A stretch of 64,000 bases of DNA from Akebia trifoliata (GCA_017979445.1 CM030714.1:15185892-15249891); one strand, 5' to 3'. Shown: positions 22,948-34,330, counted from the first letter of the stretch. Numbers and translations: made by a program. Notes: generated by a model not told the origin, from the letters alone.

Positions 22948-25520
22948 TCAAATCTGTGTATCATCTCCAGTAGTCGGGGGAGCTAATGAAGTTTCTGGAG
23001 CTACGCCTAAAGTTGTCTCGGCTAGCGAACCCAAGCCAGACATCCCCGAATTTGTCTCAGAAGCTGATGGGATGTCCTCGGGATACGCTCGCAATCGCCC
23101 AGTCGAATCAAGAAAAAATTTGTCGAATGCCAACGGAGGATCATAATCGAGACCTATCTCTGAGACATCGGCAACAGGGGCAGAAGGCTCAACGAAAGTA
23201 GAATCCTGAGAAACAAGTCTTGATCAGACACCGAAAGCAACAGACAGCCGTAAGAAGCTGAAATAATCTTACCTGAGGAGAAGTAGGAGGACAAGCCGAT
23301 GTACTAGCACCATCTCGACGACGATAATAATCCTGAAACATCCATAAGAAATGAATCATGTTAAGGGCAGGATATGAAAAGTACTAGTATAGCAACGAGT
23401 AATATGAAGAAAGGTATACCATCTCCGCTTGCATCCGCGACTCCCTCATAGCCGCTTCCAACTCCAGCTCATGTATACGATCGGCTTGCTCCTGGATACA
23501 GATGGCCTGCTCTTGGACAAGAGCAGCCTGAGACTCGGCCTCTGACTGCGCAGCCCGCCATCGATTCTCCATCTCAACCGCCCGACCCGCCTGGGCCTCA
23601 ATAATGTCATAACCCGCACGTAGTCGACGCAAATCATCAGCCTGAAACAAAGACATGCCATAAGAGTATGATCAGAAAGTAATTTTCGATAAATGATGAC
23701 CATACAAGAAACAACAAGACGAGTACCGTATCAGCATGCTCTCGAATCAGGACACCTCCGATCTCTGTCACTCCAACACGGACAGACACAGCAGGCATCA
23801 GACAGCTAATTGAATCCTCTCGGAACCAGGCACGATAATCACTATCAATCACAAGGCCAGCAATATCCATGCTCCCGCCTGAGCAGCATACTCCTCGAAG
23901 GCCATAATCAATGACATCAGCGAAAGTGGAGCAATGGGGATACGCAGGGTACGATCATGCTAAAAATACAGGCGCTCCCCAAGGTAGCAGGTATATCGAA
24001 GGTCCTCAATGAAACAAGGATAAAGTTGTCTCAATAGATCACACCTATAGGCATTTCGCACCTCTCGCTGCCTGCTAACAGTGCGAGGTAGGTCCCTAAG
24101 TATCACAGAGAACACCTGTGGAAGGAAAACATCAGATCATAGGCACCAAAAGAATATGGAGGGACTAAGGTAACGTAGACTTACATCCTTAAGACGACTG
24201 CGATCAATGTGGGCCCGAGCACTATGAGGGCTGCTCTGAATGGCCCGTGCATCCCTAGTCGCCCAAAAGGCACCAAAGGGATAGCCATCATCAGGATGGC
24301 GCTGAGTAGGAAGATAAAAGGGGAAGTGCACATGCAGAAATAACTGAAATGGAAATTCGAAATAAGAAGGTTAGCATGCTAAGGAGAAATATAGAGCAAT
24401 GAACGAACAACAAGAAGCTAGCATACCTCAATGAAATGCCAAAAAAATCGAGTGGAGATCCCGCCACCTCGTGGAGCCGTGATGCCCTCGACAACTCGAT
24501 CGATGCCTCTAGTAATGGTCCCGTAGATGAGACTGCCCCAGTCAAGATCTCCAATACGGTCAATATCGTGCATAGTGGACAGGAAGATAGTAGAAGCGGT
24601 GGAATAATCCTATAGAAAAAAACAACTCCCCAATAGGAGAAGAAAACAAATACGGAAGATGACATCAAAGTCTCGGTCACCGAAGCGAGCAACACTCTCC
24701 CGATGCAGGGGTGGACACTGCCCGTCCCCCTCAACAAGAAGCAGTTCCATGAGGATCTCCGTGCTGATACGACCTTGTTTCCCTACCATCTAGGCAGGGA
24801 CTGTCCTAAGGCCAAGCAAGGCCCTCATATCGTCAATAGACTGGGCCTCCAATATAACAGGGTCACCCTCCATGGCAATACCGGTAACAACGACAAAATC
24901 AGATCGACGAATGCCGATCTCAACCTCTGGCATATGGAAAGTATGCGTTGATGGAAACCATCGCTCCATCATCGCAAGGAAAATAGGAAGATCAGCTCGG
25001 AAATGAGGAATACGCAAGAAGTGATCAAACCCCACGGCGGCGAACTGTGTCCGAATATCATCAGAAAAATGGGCAGTAGTATCAAAAAACACGTGCCAAC
25101 GGCCCCTGAAGCTAGCCCCTAGGTAAGGGGTAGGAACGTCCATCCGTACATAGACAATTGTCGACCCAATCCATGCAGAAGTGACGTATCATGCACCCGA
25201 TCATTAGCCTCCGTAGGGATCTCAGTACGAAGGCCACCTCTACCTCCACCACCAGCCCTACCCCGGGCGCCCCTACCATGACCGGCAGACCCCGATTCTG
25301 AAACACTCACATTCATGCCCTTCTCGGTGGCAGTATGACTACCCGACAAAGAATCAGCAGCATCACTAGATGAAGGATCAGGCATCTGTCGAAGATAAGA
25401 CGACCTCCTAGCCGGTGCTAGACTAGAACCCAAAGCAAATCGGGACCTAGGAGACGGCTTGACACCCTCCTCCTCGTCCGAAGAAGGGGCAACAACTCTG
25501 ATCTTCTGCGGTCTCCCCAT
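22948..25520 (-). pseudogene. antisense plant-mobile-domain (PMD) gene of the Tat element, disabled
   Basis: Six exons can be read on the minus strand: 25520-24427, 24343-24185, 24115-23727, 23641-23420, 23332-23273 and 23205-22948. All have GT-AG borders. Exon 1 starts MGRPQKIRV, has an acidic/serine stretch and an RGARGRAGGGGRGG basic patch, then the PMD: GFDHFLRIPHFRADLPIFLAMMERW, STHTFHMPEVEIGI, FVVVTGIAMEG and HDIDRIGDLDWGSL. Exon 4 encodes a coiled coil rich in Q, E and A. The last exons are acidic and Ser/Pro-rich and end DDTQI. Damage: a frameshift near 25145, TAG stops at 24790-24792, 24610-24612 and 23960-23962, and a frameshift near 23880. PMD proteins (MAIN/MAIL relatives) are known both as host genes and as transposon cargo. 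The opposite orientation to the LTR favours cargo. Confidence 0.75.
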
Positions 25521-26582
25521 CTACAGAAGCATAAGGCACCTAATGATCACGACGGGCGAAATCGAGGAAATGCCGAAAAATCAAACAGCCACATCTATCT
25601 TGTACCTGATCCCTTGACCAACCTAAACCTTTCAAGTCTACGTTTACCAACCAGAATCCCTGACCTTAAGTCCAAGATTGACCCCAACCTCAAGAACCCA
25701 ATGGACCTAGCCAATGTCTATCCAACTTGGACCCATGACTCAATGACAACCTAACTTACCACAGGCCTACCCAAACCTACGTCCCAATCCAGTAACCCAT
25801 CTCAAAACCACTACCCTAATTTGCATGAACCAACGATCCTAGTCCCTTCTAATTCTCCAGTGCCCTCTACAAATACCCGCAACAAGCCAGTTATCCCACT
25901 ACCTAGTCTATCCTACCATCCAGGCCAACCCACCATCCAATATCAATTCTCAAACTCAGTCCAACCTCCCTCACCAATATCTACACCCCATCATACCCCT
26001 CCACTCCACCCGAAAAATCGAAGTAATCCCACAAATGGACTAAGGTCATAATTCACACATGATCAAAATTCACAATGGACTTAATGGATTCAAATTACAC
26101 GATTTAATTCATAATTCACAAATTGAAATCCAAAAGTGGATGGGATTGAATAATTCACACATGACAAAAGAAAATTCAAGGAGAGATTGGGCGAATTCAA
26201 ATTGAGAAATCACTCTATATTCAAGGCCATACAACAAAGCGGAATTAAAGGAACATTCATGCACAATCAAAGCAAGAAATTAAAGGAGTAATGGCTAGAA
26301 GAGCTACCTCGAGTCGATTGTATGCAAATCCACACCTACTTAAACTCAAAATCAAACCTCAGCTTTTGCCCGTCCAACAAAGCTCGGTCTAATTACAAGA
26401 ACGAGAAAATGATCTCAATCCATGCTTGAATACTTCGGCCAAGAACACCCAATCTCTAGAGATAACAAAGATGGCGAGAAAATCAAAGGAGGAAGGAAGA
26501 GAGGGAAGAGAAACCAGAACGCCAAGTGGAGAAGACGAAATGAGAGGTCGCGCGGGTCTAGATGATTTTGAAATGAATACTG
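25521..26582. other. upstream region of the PMD gene
   Basis: 25590-26040 is C-rich on the plus strand, with loosely repeated words such as CCAACC and CCCA. 26040-26300 repeats ATTCACA and AATTCA words. No convincing gene; the short ORFs at 25821-26051 and 26426-26611 are compositional. Confidence 0.4.
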
Positions 26583-26720
26583 GTCTATTTTCTAGAAACG
26601 GATATAAATAAATTTGCATCATCCATTTTTATAAAACGGATAAGAATTAAAGTCATGAAATCCGTTTTATCAAAACGGATAATATAAATTTCGGTTTATC
26701 CATTTCTAGAAAACGGATCA
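26583..26720. repeat. second 38-bp palindrome array, upstream of the PMD gene
   Basis: Four units near 26584, 26621, 26660 and 26698 carry arms of the type ATCC(A/G)TTTT and AAAACGGAT, separated by 37-39 bp. Arm sequence and period match the array at 22433-22774. It lies about 1.1 kb upstream of the PMD gene's ATG. Confidence 0.8.
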
Positions 26721-26734
26721 GAGAATAAAAAATC

Positions 26735-26890
26735 ATATATTGAAAAATCAAAAAATCAAAAAAATCAAAAATCTAAAAATAAAAAAAATCCAAAAATCAA
26801 AAAATCAAAAATAAAATAAAATAAAATAAAATAAAAAATAAAAAATAAAAAATAAAAAATAAAAAATAAAAAGAATAAATAAAAATAAAT
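26735..26890. repeat. low-complexity A-rich tract
   Basis: Runs of AAAAATCAAAAATC followed by AATAAAATAAAAT and AAAAATAAAAAAT pentamer/hexamer repeats. Confidence 0.9.
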
Positions 26891-27195
26891 GGGGAGGTTC
26901 AAGATTGGGAATCAATGAGGGGAAGCAGAAAATATCTCAAAAGAATTGCTTGGTTTAAAACGTGATTCATTTATCAAAATTCATCAAGAATCAATCCAAG
27001 ATTTCAAACGAGCTCTGTGCCACGAAATCAAGGGTTTCAAAAGGTTAACCCTGTCAGACCTCGTGCTTTGGTAGCCACGTATTGCAAAACACCTCAATCC
27101 ATCTGACGTTTTAATCATCATGCAATAAATTATTTTGGATTCATGTAAATGAAGGGTCTAATTTATTCTTTGCAGTTCTTTGCAAGCAATTCCTG

Positions 27196-27209
27196 CAAAG
27201 AGGGGCAGC
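27196..27209 (+). other. polypurine tract of the Tat element
   Basis: CAAAGAGGGGCAGC lies immediately before the LTR start TGTAGACACCCC. The equivalent ACAAAGAGGAGCATT precedes the LTR at 45066. It sets the element's orientation as plus. Confidence 0.75.
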
Positions 27210-27794
27210 TGTAGACACCCCAATTTGCACGAACCCATTAGAAAAATCTGAATTTCCTCGAATTGATTTCGATTTAGAACTCGAGCCTCCCAACGGGCCC
27301 GTATTGCCACTTGGTAACATTAGTCATGCATTCATGCATTCATGCATACATGCATCATCTAATATTATTTTTGCATACCCATACCTTGTCCTTAATCTAA
27401 GCCAATTCTACTTACTTCCATGATCCGATTCGATCCTATATCCATTCTCCAACCTAACCCAAGTCCAAAATCCAAGTCCATATCCTAAATCCAAAGTCAA
27501 GTCCATTCTAAGCCCAAACCCAAGTCCATATCCTAACCCAAACCCAAACCCACTCCAAGTCCATTCTCTCAGCCTTTCATAAGATGACACATGTTGATAT
27601 CTCATAAGCTCCAATACCCAATGCATCATCTAATTGGAGGGTCAACTTTCCTTTTGTGAAAACTCAAGAATGCCCTTCTCAAAAAGTTTAGTCAAACCAA
27701 AAAGGTTATTTGGTTTTTGGTAATAATCTATAAAGGTGGGAGAGCTTCCCATTATGCCTTCAAAAGGTGGGAATCTTCAAGTACATACATGGAG

Positions 27795-28076
27795 TTCTCC
27801 CATTGGTCTATTTCAAAAATACACTTCCACCCTTGCTTTATGAGTTATCTACAAATGAATCAAGGGCTACTTTTCACCTACCACTTCACCTTTACACATG
27901 TCATGCTCCCATTCACCCTCCCAAAAACACTTTTGTTCTCCCATTGGTCCATTTCAAAAATACACTTCCACCCTTGCTTTATGAGTTATTTACAAATGAA
28001 CCAAGGTTTACTTTTTACCTACCACTCCACATTTATACATTTCACTCCCTTATTTATCCTCTCAAAAGTGTTTTTG
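27795..28076. repeat. 141-bp tandem duplication in the LTR
   Basis: Units 27795-27935 and 27936-28076 both begin TTCTCCCATTGGTC and share ATTTCAAAAATACACTTCCA and CCCTTGCTTTATGAGTTAT. A decayed third start (TTCTCTCACC) follows at 28077. Confidence 0.85.
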
Positions 28077-28257
28077 TTCTCTCACCTTTATTTACCAAAA
28101 AACCAAGGACCAAAGAATGCTTTTAGGGTTTCTTCACAAATGTCATCTTTACCCCCATACAAGTGAAAAATCTAAAAAGAAATAACATAAACCTTATGTC
28201 CATTCTCATTATTTTTAGGGTTGGACCACTTTATCCCCAAAACTTCTCCAAAATCTC

Positions 28258-28265
28258 TATAAATA
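28258..28265 (+). promoter_or_regulatory. TATA box of the Tat LTR
   Basis: TATAAATA in the context ATCTCTATAAATACTCTC, about 1.05 kb into the LTR, followed by pyrimidine-rich leader sequence, as usual for the U3/R border. Confidence 0.6.
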
Positions 28266-29295
28266 CTCTCATTTTCTAAGAATAATTCATGCTCTCAAGC
28301 CCCCTTCTCTCAATCTAAAACTCTACCAAAATCTCTACTCATGTCTCATTTCTCAATCTTCAACTCTCTCAACCCTCAACTACATCCTTCAACTCTAAAG
28401 TTCATTTCTCAAGCTCAAGTTCATTCAAGACCTCCAAAGGGACAAGGTGGGATAATAGTTGTTTATTTATTTTGTTTAACTTGCATCTTCTTCTTCTATC
28501 CCTCTCTTTTTTCTTTTTAGAAATCTTTAAGATGTAATGGAGAACCCTCCTTCATCCCGAGTAGATTGAACCTCAACCTTGGGCATGAAATGCTTGAAGC
28601 GGTTTGGTTGAAAGGATGGAGGTTGAAGCCTTTTTTAACCCATTCTCATATCATGTATCATAATGTACGCTATGCACACACATCACACATGTTTGGCTAT
28701 GATGAAGAAATGTGTAACTCTCTTTATGGGGTTAAAACACTAAGTTTCTAGCTAAGCATGCATGCATTAAGGTAATAGATCTAAGAGAACTCCATTCATG
28801 GAACTTTTCTAAAATCCTAAACCAACACCTCAACTCATGCAAATGTGTGTTGACTCCATAGAATATCTTATCCCATAAGATATTTCTCATGTCAACACCA
28901 ACATCAAATCCTTTTTCAAAGAGGTACATACACACTATGTGCACCCACCCACTTCATGCATCCCATGCATTTTACTTGTTATGTTAATCTTCTTCAAAAA
29001 TGGCCAAATCTAAAGGTAATCACCTTAGGTGGAGAGAATGAGGTGCTTACCACCTTCCCCATTCTCTAACCGAATCCCCTTACTTAGATATTAGGTAGAC
29101 CATACCTTTTTCATGATTGAGAGTCACTACAATGCCATGAAAAATGATTTTCAAAAGAATTGATTCGGGTGCCCATTCACACCTATTTCCAAAAAAAGAA
29201 TGGTGGCGACTCCAAACCACGTAGCATTGAGGTTCAAAGATGAACATTCTCATGTCTACACATACTCAATAAATAGCTGTAATAAACTTCAATCT

Positions 29296-29520
29296 CACAA
29301 CGTCAAAAACGGTTAAAAATGACTAAATATTGCGGAATAAACGACAGACTAAAGCCGTCGTTTATGTAGGACGGTTTTCACCCATTGTTTAACCCCTAAT
29401 GACGTTTATAATAGTCGATTATAAACAACTAATCTAATCCGTCATTTAATTAGTATAAGTGTCACTATTGCCACACCAACGTTTACTAATGTTACACCGT
29501 TTGGTGTGGCGTTAATAAAA
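29296..29520 (+). mobile_element. CACTA-type 5' end (decayed)
   Basis: CACAACGTCAAAAACGG resembles the CACTACGTCACAAATCGG terminus at 34179. The next 200 bp align with 34196-34390: ACGACAGACTAAAGCCGTCGTTTAT, GTTTAACCCCTAATGACG, CAACTAATCTAATCCGTC and CTATTGCC.CACCAACTTTTAC. The first bases are mutated. No matching 3' end was found before 34179. Confidence 0.7.
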
Positions 29521-29570
29521 ATAGAGTACCACTATTGCCGCACCAACTTTTACCAAATCTGATTTGCAAT

Positions 29571-29905
29571 TTCTTCTCTATATCTTCTTCTTCGAAAAAA
29601 AAACCCTAGCGTTTAGAACAAATCGCATATTTTACATTGCTTCTCTCGTTTATATCTTCTTCCTCTTAAAAAAATCGTAGAGTTTTAAATCTCAAAGAAC
29701 AAATCGCATTTTCGATTTGTTCTCGATTTCTTCTCTCCCGATTTCTTCTCTGTACCTTCTTTCTCGAAAAAAAACCCTAGAGTTTAGAACAAATCGCATT
29801 TTCGATTGCTTCTCTCATTCATATCTTCTTCCTCTTAAAAAAATCCGTAGAGTCTTAAATCTCTAAAGAACAAATCACATTTTCGATTTAATCTCTTGCG
29901 ATTTT
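29571..29905 (+). repeat. tandemly duplicated leader-like segment
   Basis: Two units of about 170 bp (29571-29742, 29743-29905) share TTCTTCTCT, AAAAAAACCCTAG, AGAACAAATCGCATTTTCGATT and TCTTCCTCTTAAAAAAAT. Pyrimidine-rich stretches with AAACCCTAG are typical of plant 5' untranslated regions. It may be the promoter/leader of the decayed CACTA element. Confidence 0.7.
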
Positions 29906-30692
29906 CAGTTTTGGACTTGCGAAACCAGGCGTGGTTCGCGCGGTAGTTCTCTCTCTCTCTCAGGCATACTGTTTTCTACATCCATTTGGTAAGATTATTG
30001 TTTAATGTTTAGTAATTTATTCGATTCCGTTCGAGAGCTTCTAATAGAAATCTGATTTTTTTCTTCAATTATTTTATTGTTTTTTAATTTTAATATTTGC
30101 GTTGATTGATATTTGATACACCATTAGTCAAATTTTTAAAGAAAGTTTAATCGCCAGAGAACAAAATGCAGATAAGTTGAAAATAATTTAGGTCATCTGT
30201 TGTTTTCAGAAAGAAGATTTATTGGATTTCGTGTTTGATCTGAATAGATTGTCATTCCACAGATGTTGATTGATCACTTCTTAACCTTTATTTATTTGTA
30301 GATCTCGAAATTTTTATACTTCGATTCATGTGCTCTTGAAAGTTGAGATGGCTCTTTCTATAATAATAATTTGTGTAGGTTTCCTCTGTAAGATAAAGAG
30401 TTGATGTCTCTTTATAAGAGTCCCCTTTTAGAGACTCAACCAAGCTTCTAGTGTTCTAAAACAGTGCTCTTGACAGGTTACACTTGTCGAGTGGAGACCG
30501 AGTTTGATGAGGCAACTCGTCTCTATTGGAAAAGTAACATTCGAGCTGTATAGAATAATGTGAGCTAGCTTTCATAACAGATTCAGTTCATAAATGTCTA
30601 ACAAAAATTTACCCAGAATGACTTGCCTGGGCATGCATAGAGTGATCTCTCAAAACCAATCTATTCCCTGATATTTTTATTTCTGATCTGAT

Positions 30693-30718
30693 GATATATA
30701 TATATATATATATATATA
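30693..30718. repeat. (TA)n microsatellite
   Basis: About 26 bases of alternating AT. The ORF that crosses it is not credible. Confidence 0.9.
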
Positions 30719-31192
30719 GCTGTAAATATGATGCTTTGTATTGCTATCTTGTTCATACTGAAAAATCCTTCTCAATGGCTTATTGGTATCGAAAAGAAGT
30801 TCTAACTAATGAGCTGATGTCAGTCGATTCTGAATCTTCTTCTGTTGTTACACAACCTGAGGTCTATGAAAGGCATTACTAACTCTGTTCATACTGCTGT
30901 TTTCAATTGTTTTATTTCTGTACGTATTATAGCTAATAATTGATGTACCGAGTACCGACTGAAAATTGATTTATGATGAAAATAGTACTGTTTCGAAAGT
31001 TCTCACACGAAATCTCTAACAAATTAACACCCATATAAAATTTGATATCTTGTAAATTTGAACCAAGCTAATAATTGATGTACCGAGTACCGACTGACCT
31101 ATGATTTATTTCCACAGATTACTAAATAGATTTAACAGATTACATGCTTAAATTTTGATGAAAATCTTGACATAGAGAGAACCAAGACATCT

Positions 31193-31572
31193 TCAACTCT
31201 CCATTGCTTCAACAAACTGCTCCAAATTCTTCCATGAAGACCCACCATTACCAATACTATTCATGGTCATTTCTTTTAGTTTTAGAGCATTTTCTTTCAT
31301 CACTCTGTCTCCAAGCAGTTGATTCACCTTTCTTCTAATTTCTTCCCTTGAGATGATCCAATTTTCATCTGTGTCCAACCCCAACCCAACCCTCCAAACA
31401 TTAGTGATGTAGTTCTTGTTAAGAAACTGGTCAGCAAAGTATGGCCAACATATAAAGGGAACTGCCATGCATACTCCCTCCATGGTTGAGTTCCACCCAC
31501 AATGGCTTAAAAAACAAGCAATAGAAGGGTGATTCAACACCTTCTGTTGAGGTGCCCAATTTACCCCAAATG
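31193..31572 (-). pseudogene. C-terminal fragment of a plant UDP-glycosyltransferase
   Basis: The minus-strand frame contains the plant PSPG box: NWAPQQKVLNHP, then FLSHCGWNSTMEGVCMAVP and ending WPYFADQFLN. A C-terminal helix follows (VNQLLGDRVMKENALKLKEM) and then a stop after VEAMES. These residues bind the UDP-sugar in family 1 glycosyltransferases, and the tail resembles UGT83A-type enzymes. The N-terminal acceptor domain is missing; upstream of about 31572 the frame breaks up. A whole enzyme is about 450-480 aa and only about 125 remain. It lies between the CACTA 5' end at 29296 and the CACTA element at 34179, so it could be a captured fragment or a stranded host remnant. Confidence 0.85.
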
Positions 31573-32792
31573 GTTTCTGCTATAAATTTTATGTTGTAAG
31601 TGTACATTTTTGAAGAAACAACATTATGCATTTGGACTGGCACCAAGGGTGTGGTATGGTTATTCATTCTTAGAAGCAACCACTTAGTTGTTTTGCAAGA
31701 ATTTAGCACCACTTGATAAATTATTAGGATTGAGTCTTTGGCTCAATTGCACACTACTTCAGGTCATAAATTTCTGATTCCAGGAAATACTAAGCTCGAG
31801 TTTTCTTACTATACTAACACTTGATTAAGTGCTTATGGGGAAAAAAAAACATTTGAATGCAATTTTGTATAATTTCCTTGATAATCTGTAATTCAGATCT
31901 CGGATGGGATCTTGATATTGGTTTTGTCCATCTTGTCCATTTGCCTTATCATTCTTCTCCCGCCTAGTCTCACACCAATCACTTACACGCACTTACTATT
32001 CCCTCATCTCCATACAAAGATGGACAGGTAGTATGGTAGAATCACCCTTAAGTACTATTTTTTTTAATGATTGTATGTCTATTTTAGTTATATTTGTGTA
32101 TTTATGTTACATAAGTTGGAAGTTGTGTTCTGTTTAGAGACTTGCCAGCATTTTTTAACCAGTGCAACAAGGACTGTATATTTAGGTTAAAAACTTGGGT
32201 GACTAGTGTTTGTCATCTACCCAAAACAGCCCATTGATATATCATATTTATGCTCTTGATGTTCTGCAGGCATCTTGTAATGCACTTATATTTTAATTGG
32301 CCAAAATAATTAAACTAAGAACAACGTTACAGGCTGAAAAATCTTATCATGGTTTTAACAAAATATATTATTCTTAAAATGAGTTATTTGCATCTAAGGA
32401 GGTGCTTAGCCAACCAATAGAGGTTTGCCAGTCTATCAAGCCACAATGTTGTACTTAGCTTGGAAATTTCATATCAAATTTCATGGGGTAATTGATACTT
32501 AGTTTTTTTCCTTCATCATCATTATAAGTGACTTAAAGCTGCAATGTCTCTTTGGCTATATGGATTTTTAAAATACATTTTTCAGTTGCTTAGCTTTGTA
32601 ATGTTTGAATGGTGTGTTTTAATTTTTAATTGGGGTATGATAAATAATTTAAGAAATTGGGGTGTAATAAGTAAAAGTTGGGGTGCCAAGCCAATAGCAG
32701 CTCTCATAAATTTTGAACTGGCAAACATGACCTTTGTGTCTATAATTCCCTTACTATTACATAATATCTTCTTTCTTTTGGGATATTTGCAG

Positions 32793-32881
32793 TTTTGCTC
32801 GAAGCTGCTAGAAAAGCTAACTTCAAAGATATATCAAGCCGAATAGCAGCCGGATTCTCATCTGGAAAGTATAGCATTCTA
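32793..32881 (+). pseudogene. single exon-like fragment of an unidentified gene
   Basis: An 89-bp segment is bordered by TTTGCAG before and GTAAGG after. It is open as LLEAARKANFKDISSRIAAG plus FSSGKYSIL. Codon quality and clean splice borders suggest a real exon of a host gene, but I do not recognise the family and see no neighbouring exons. It may have been captured along with the glycosyltransferase fragment. Confidence 0.4.
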
Positions 32882-33867
32882 GTAAGGTTGAGTTGGGCAG
32901 ATGTGTTACATAGAGAGACAATACATAATGTTTTACAATCAATGACTTTTTCCTTCTAAGGGGATGCAATTTTAAGTTTCTGTTCAACATTGCTAATATC
33001 TCTACAAATATAGGAACATTATGTGAATTATTTTACTAAGGCGTGTCTTTCTCTACATGTTGAATATGGTTTAGTGTGCCACTTTGTTTTGGTGAGATAA
33101 TCTGTGCTATCGGTTGATGTTTCTGCTAATACTTTTGTTGGCATTGGTGGCCTGAAATGACAATTTTTTTTTCTATTTTTCTATGAATTAGGGTGGTGTT
33201 AGCAAATCTTGGTGTTGCTATAGAATCATTTTTTTATTTTATTTTATTTTATTTTCTAGTGTGTTTATGACACGGTATCTAATCGCTATTTTTGTTTGTT
33301 AGGTGCCACACTCCTAGCTTGGTTGTAATCTATGTTGTTGCAATCCTGTTGCATGATGTCTCATGAGCATTTTATCAAATTCATGTTCAAACTCATCTTT
33401 CCAAATATCCTCACATTAGTGTAAACAACTATGATTTACAAGTTTCATACCTTCATTTCAATAAATGTCCAAAGTCTACATCGTGACTCGATAGACACTC
33501 CTCAACATGATATTTAGATAGATCACACTTAATTTGCTTGAAGAATCTGTTGTTGATTTTCTCAAAATTTAATTTACCATTTATTTTTGTCGGACACTCT
33601 TTTTTATTTTTCTCAATTATCTAACATAATAGGTACCCGAGAGTAAAGGGTATTTGAAGGGTTGGTTCTGGTTCCTATAATCTTATACCTGAAATTGAAA
33701 CTGGTAAGAATCAGAACCAAGGTTTTATTTAGGTTCTGATTCTGGGTATATGTGGAATCGACCTAAAATCGACCCATTGACACCCTTGGTATCTATTTAC
33801 CATTGTCCGGATAGTAAACTTTGGATTCATGCTAACCTTTGGTGGATGTAACCTCTACATATATCCC

Positions 33868-34178
33868 TCAACTTCCAACTTTGGATAGAGCAAAATTATG
33901 ATATAGAGATAAAACAAAACATATAGAGATTCTAACAAATGTGTTCAACCCATGCATCACCAAATCAGCATCAGTGAAGTGAGCAGTAATAGTTGGAATC
34001 TTGAAATCACTATCAGCCATGTAACATAAGCTAAGGTCCCCTTGTGGGTCCGGTGTAGGTTCATAAGGAATAGCCTTCTTCACCTCTGCTTCAACATCAT
34101 CATACAAACCTCTTGGTATCATAGTCAAAGTAGTGCCAGAATCAATAATAATAAGGTTACCACCCTTAACATCACTAC
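33868..34178 (-). pseudogene. CDR1-like aspartic protease fragment, cut by the CACTA element
   Basis: On the minus strand, directly next to the CACTA terminus, the frame reads SDVKGGNLIIIDSGTTLTMI, the second catalytic Asp motif (DSGTT) of pepsin-type A1 proteases. Then come LYDDVEAEVKKAIPYE, LSLCYMADSDFKIPTITAHF and LNTFVRIS. This order is typical of plant CDR1-type extracellular proteases. The frame then departs from the family (usual continuation VCFA...), so the C-terminus is lost. The upstream part would lie beyond 43089, where a weak KIVYLTLNDR reading just next to the terminus could be its continuation. Identification is solid; the single-gene-split interpretation is tentative. Confidence 0.85.
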
Positions 34179-34330
34179 CACTACGTCACAAATCGGAAAA
34201 AACTACTAAATATGGTGGTAAAAACGACGGACTAAGACCGTTGTTTATTTACGACGAATTTTGTTGGTTGTTTAACCCTTAACGATGTCCATAATTATTG
34301 ATTATTAACAACTAACTTAATCCGTCTTTA
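34179..34330 (+). repeat. CACTA 5' terminus and subterminal repeats
   Basis: The 10-bp terminal repeat is followed by AAACGACGGACTAAGACCG, TTACGACG and AATCCGTC words in both orientations. Confidence 0.85.

Larger units (their letters stand above)
27210..29260 (+). mobile_element. 3' LTR of the Tat-type element (about 2.05 kb)
   Basis: Starts TGTAGACACCCC directly after the polypurine tract and probably ends CATGTCTACA near 29260; no target duplication was found to fix this. It contains a TATAAATA at 28258-28265 and the GGTGGCGACTCC motif near 29200, the same motif found near the end of the other Tat-like LTRs. It includes a C-rich run (27430-27560, repeated AACCCAAGTCC words) and a 141-bp tandem duplication. 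The short ORFs at 27717-28166 only follow that duplication and are not genes. Confidence 0.7.

Noticed and set aside
24291..24737. 148-aa minus-strand ORF
   Set aside because: It is in a shifted frame and reads through an intron; the PMD frame with motif HDIDRIGDLDWG uses another register and splices at 24427.
27717..28166. 149-aa and 119-aa overlapping plus-strand ORFs
   Set aside because: They are created by the 141-bp tandem duplication in an LTR; no domain, and two frames are open only because the duplicated unit lacks stops.
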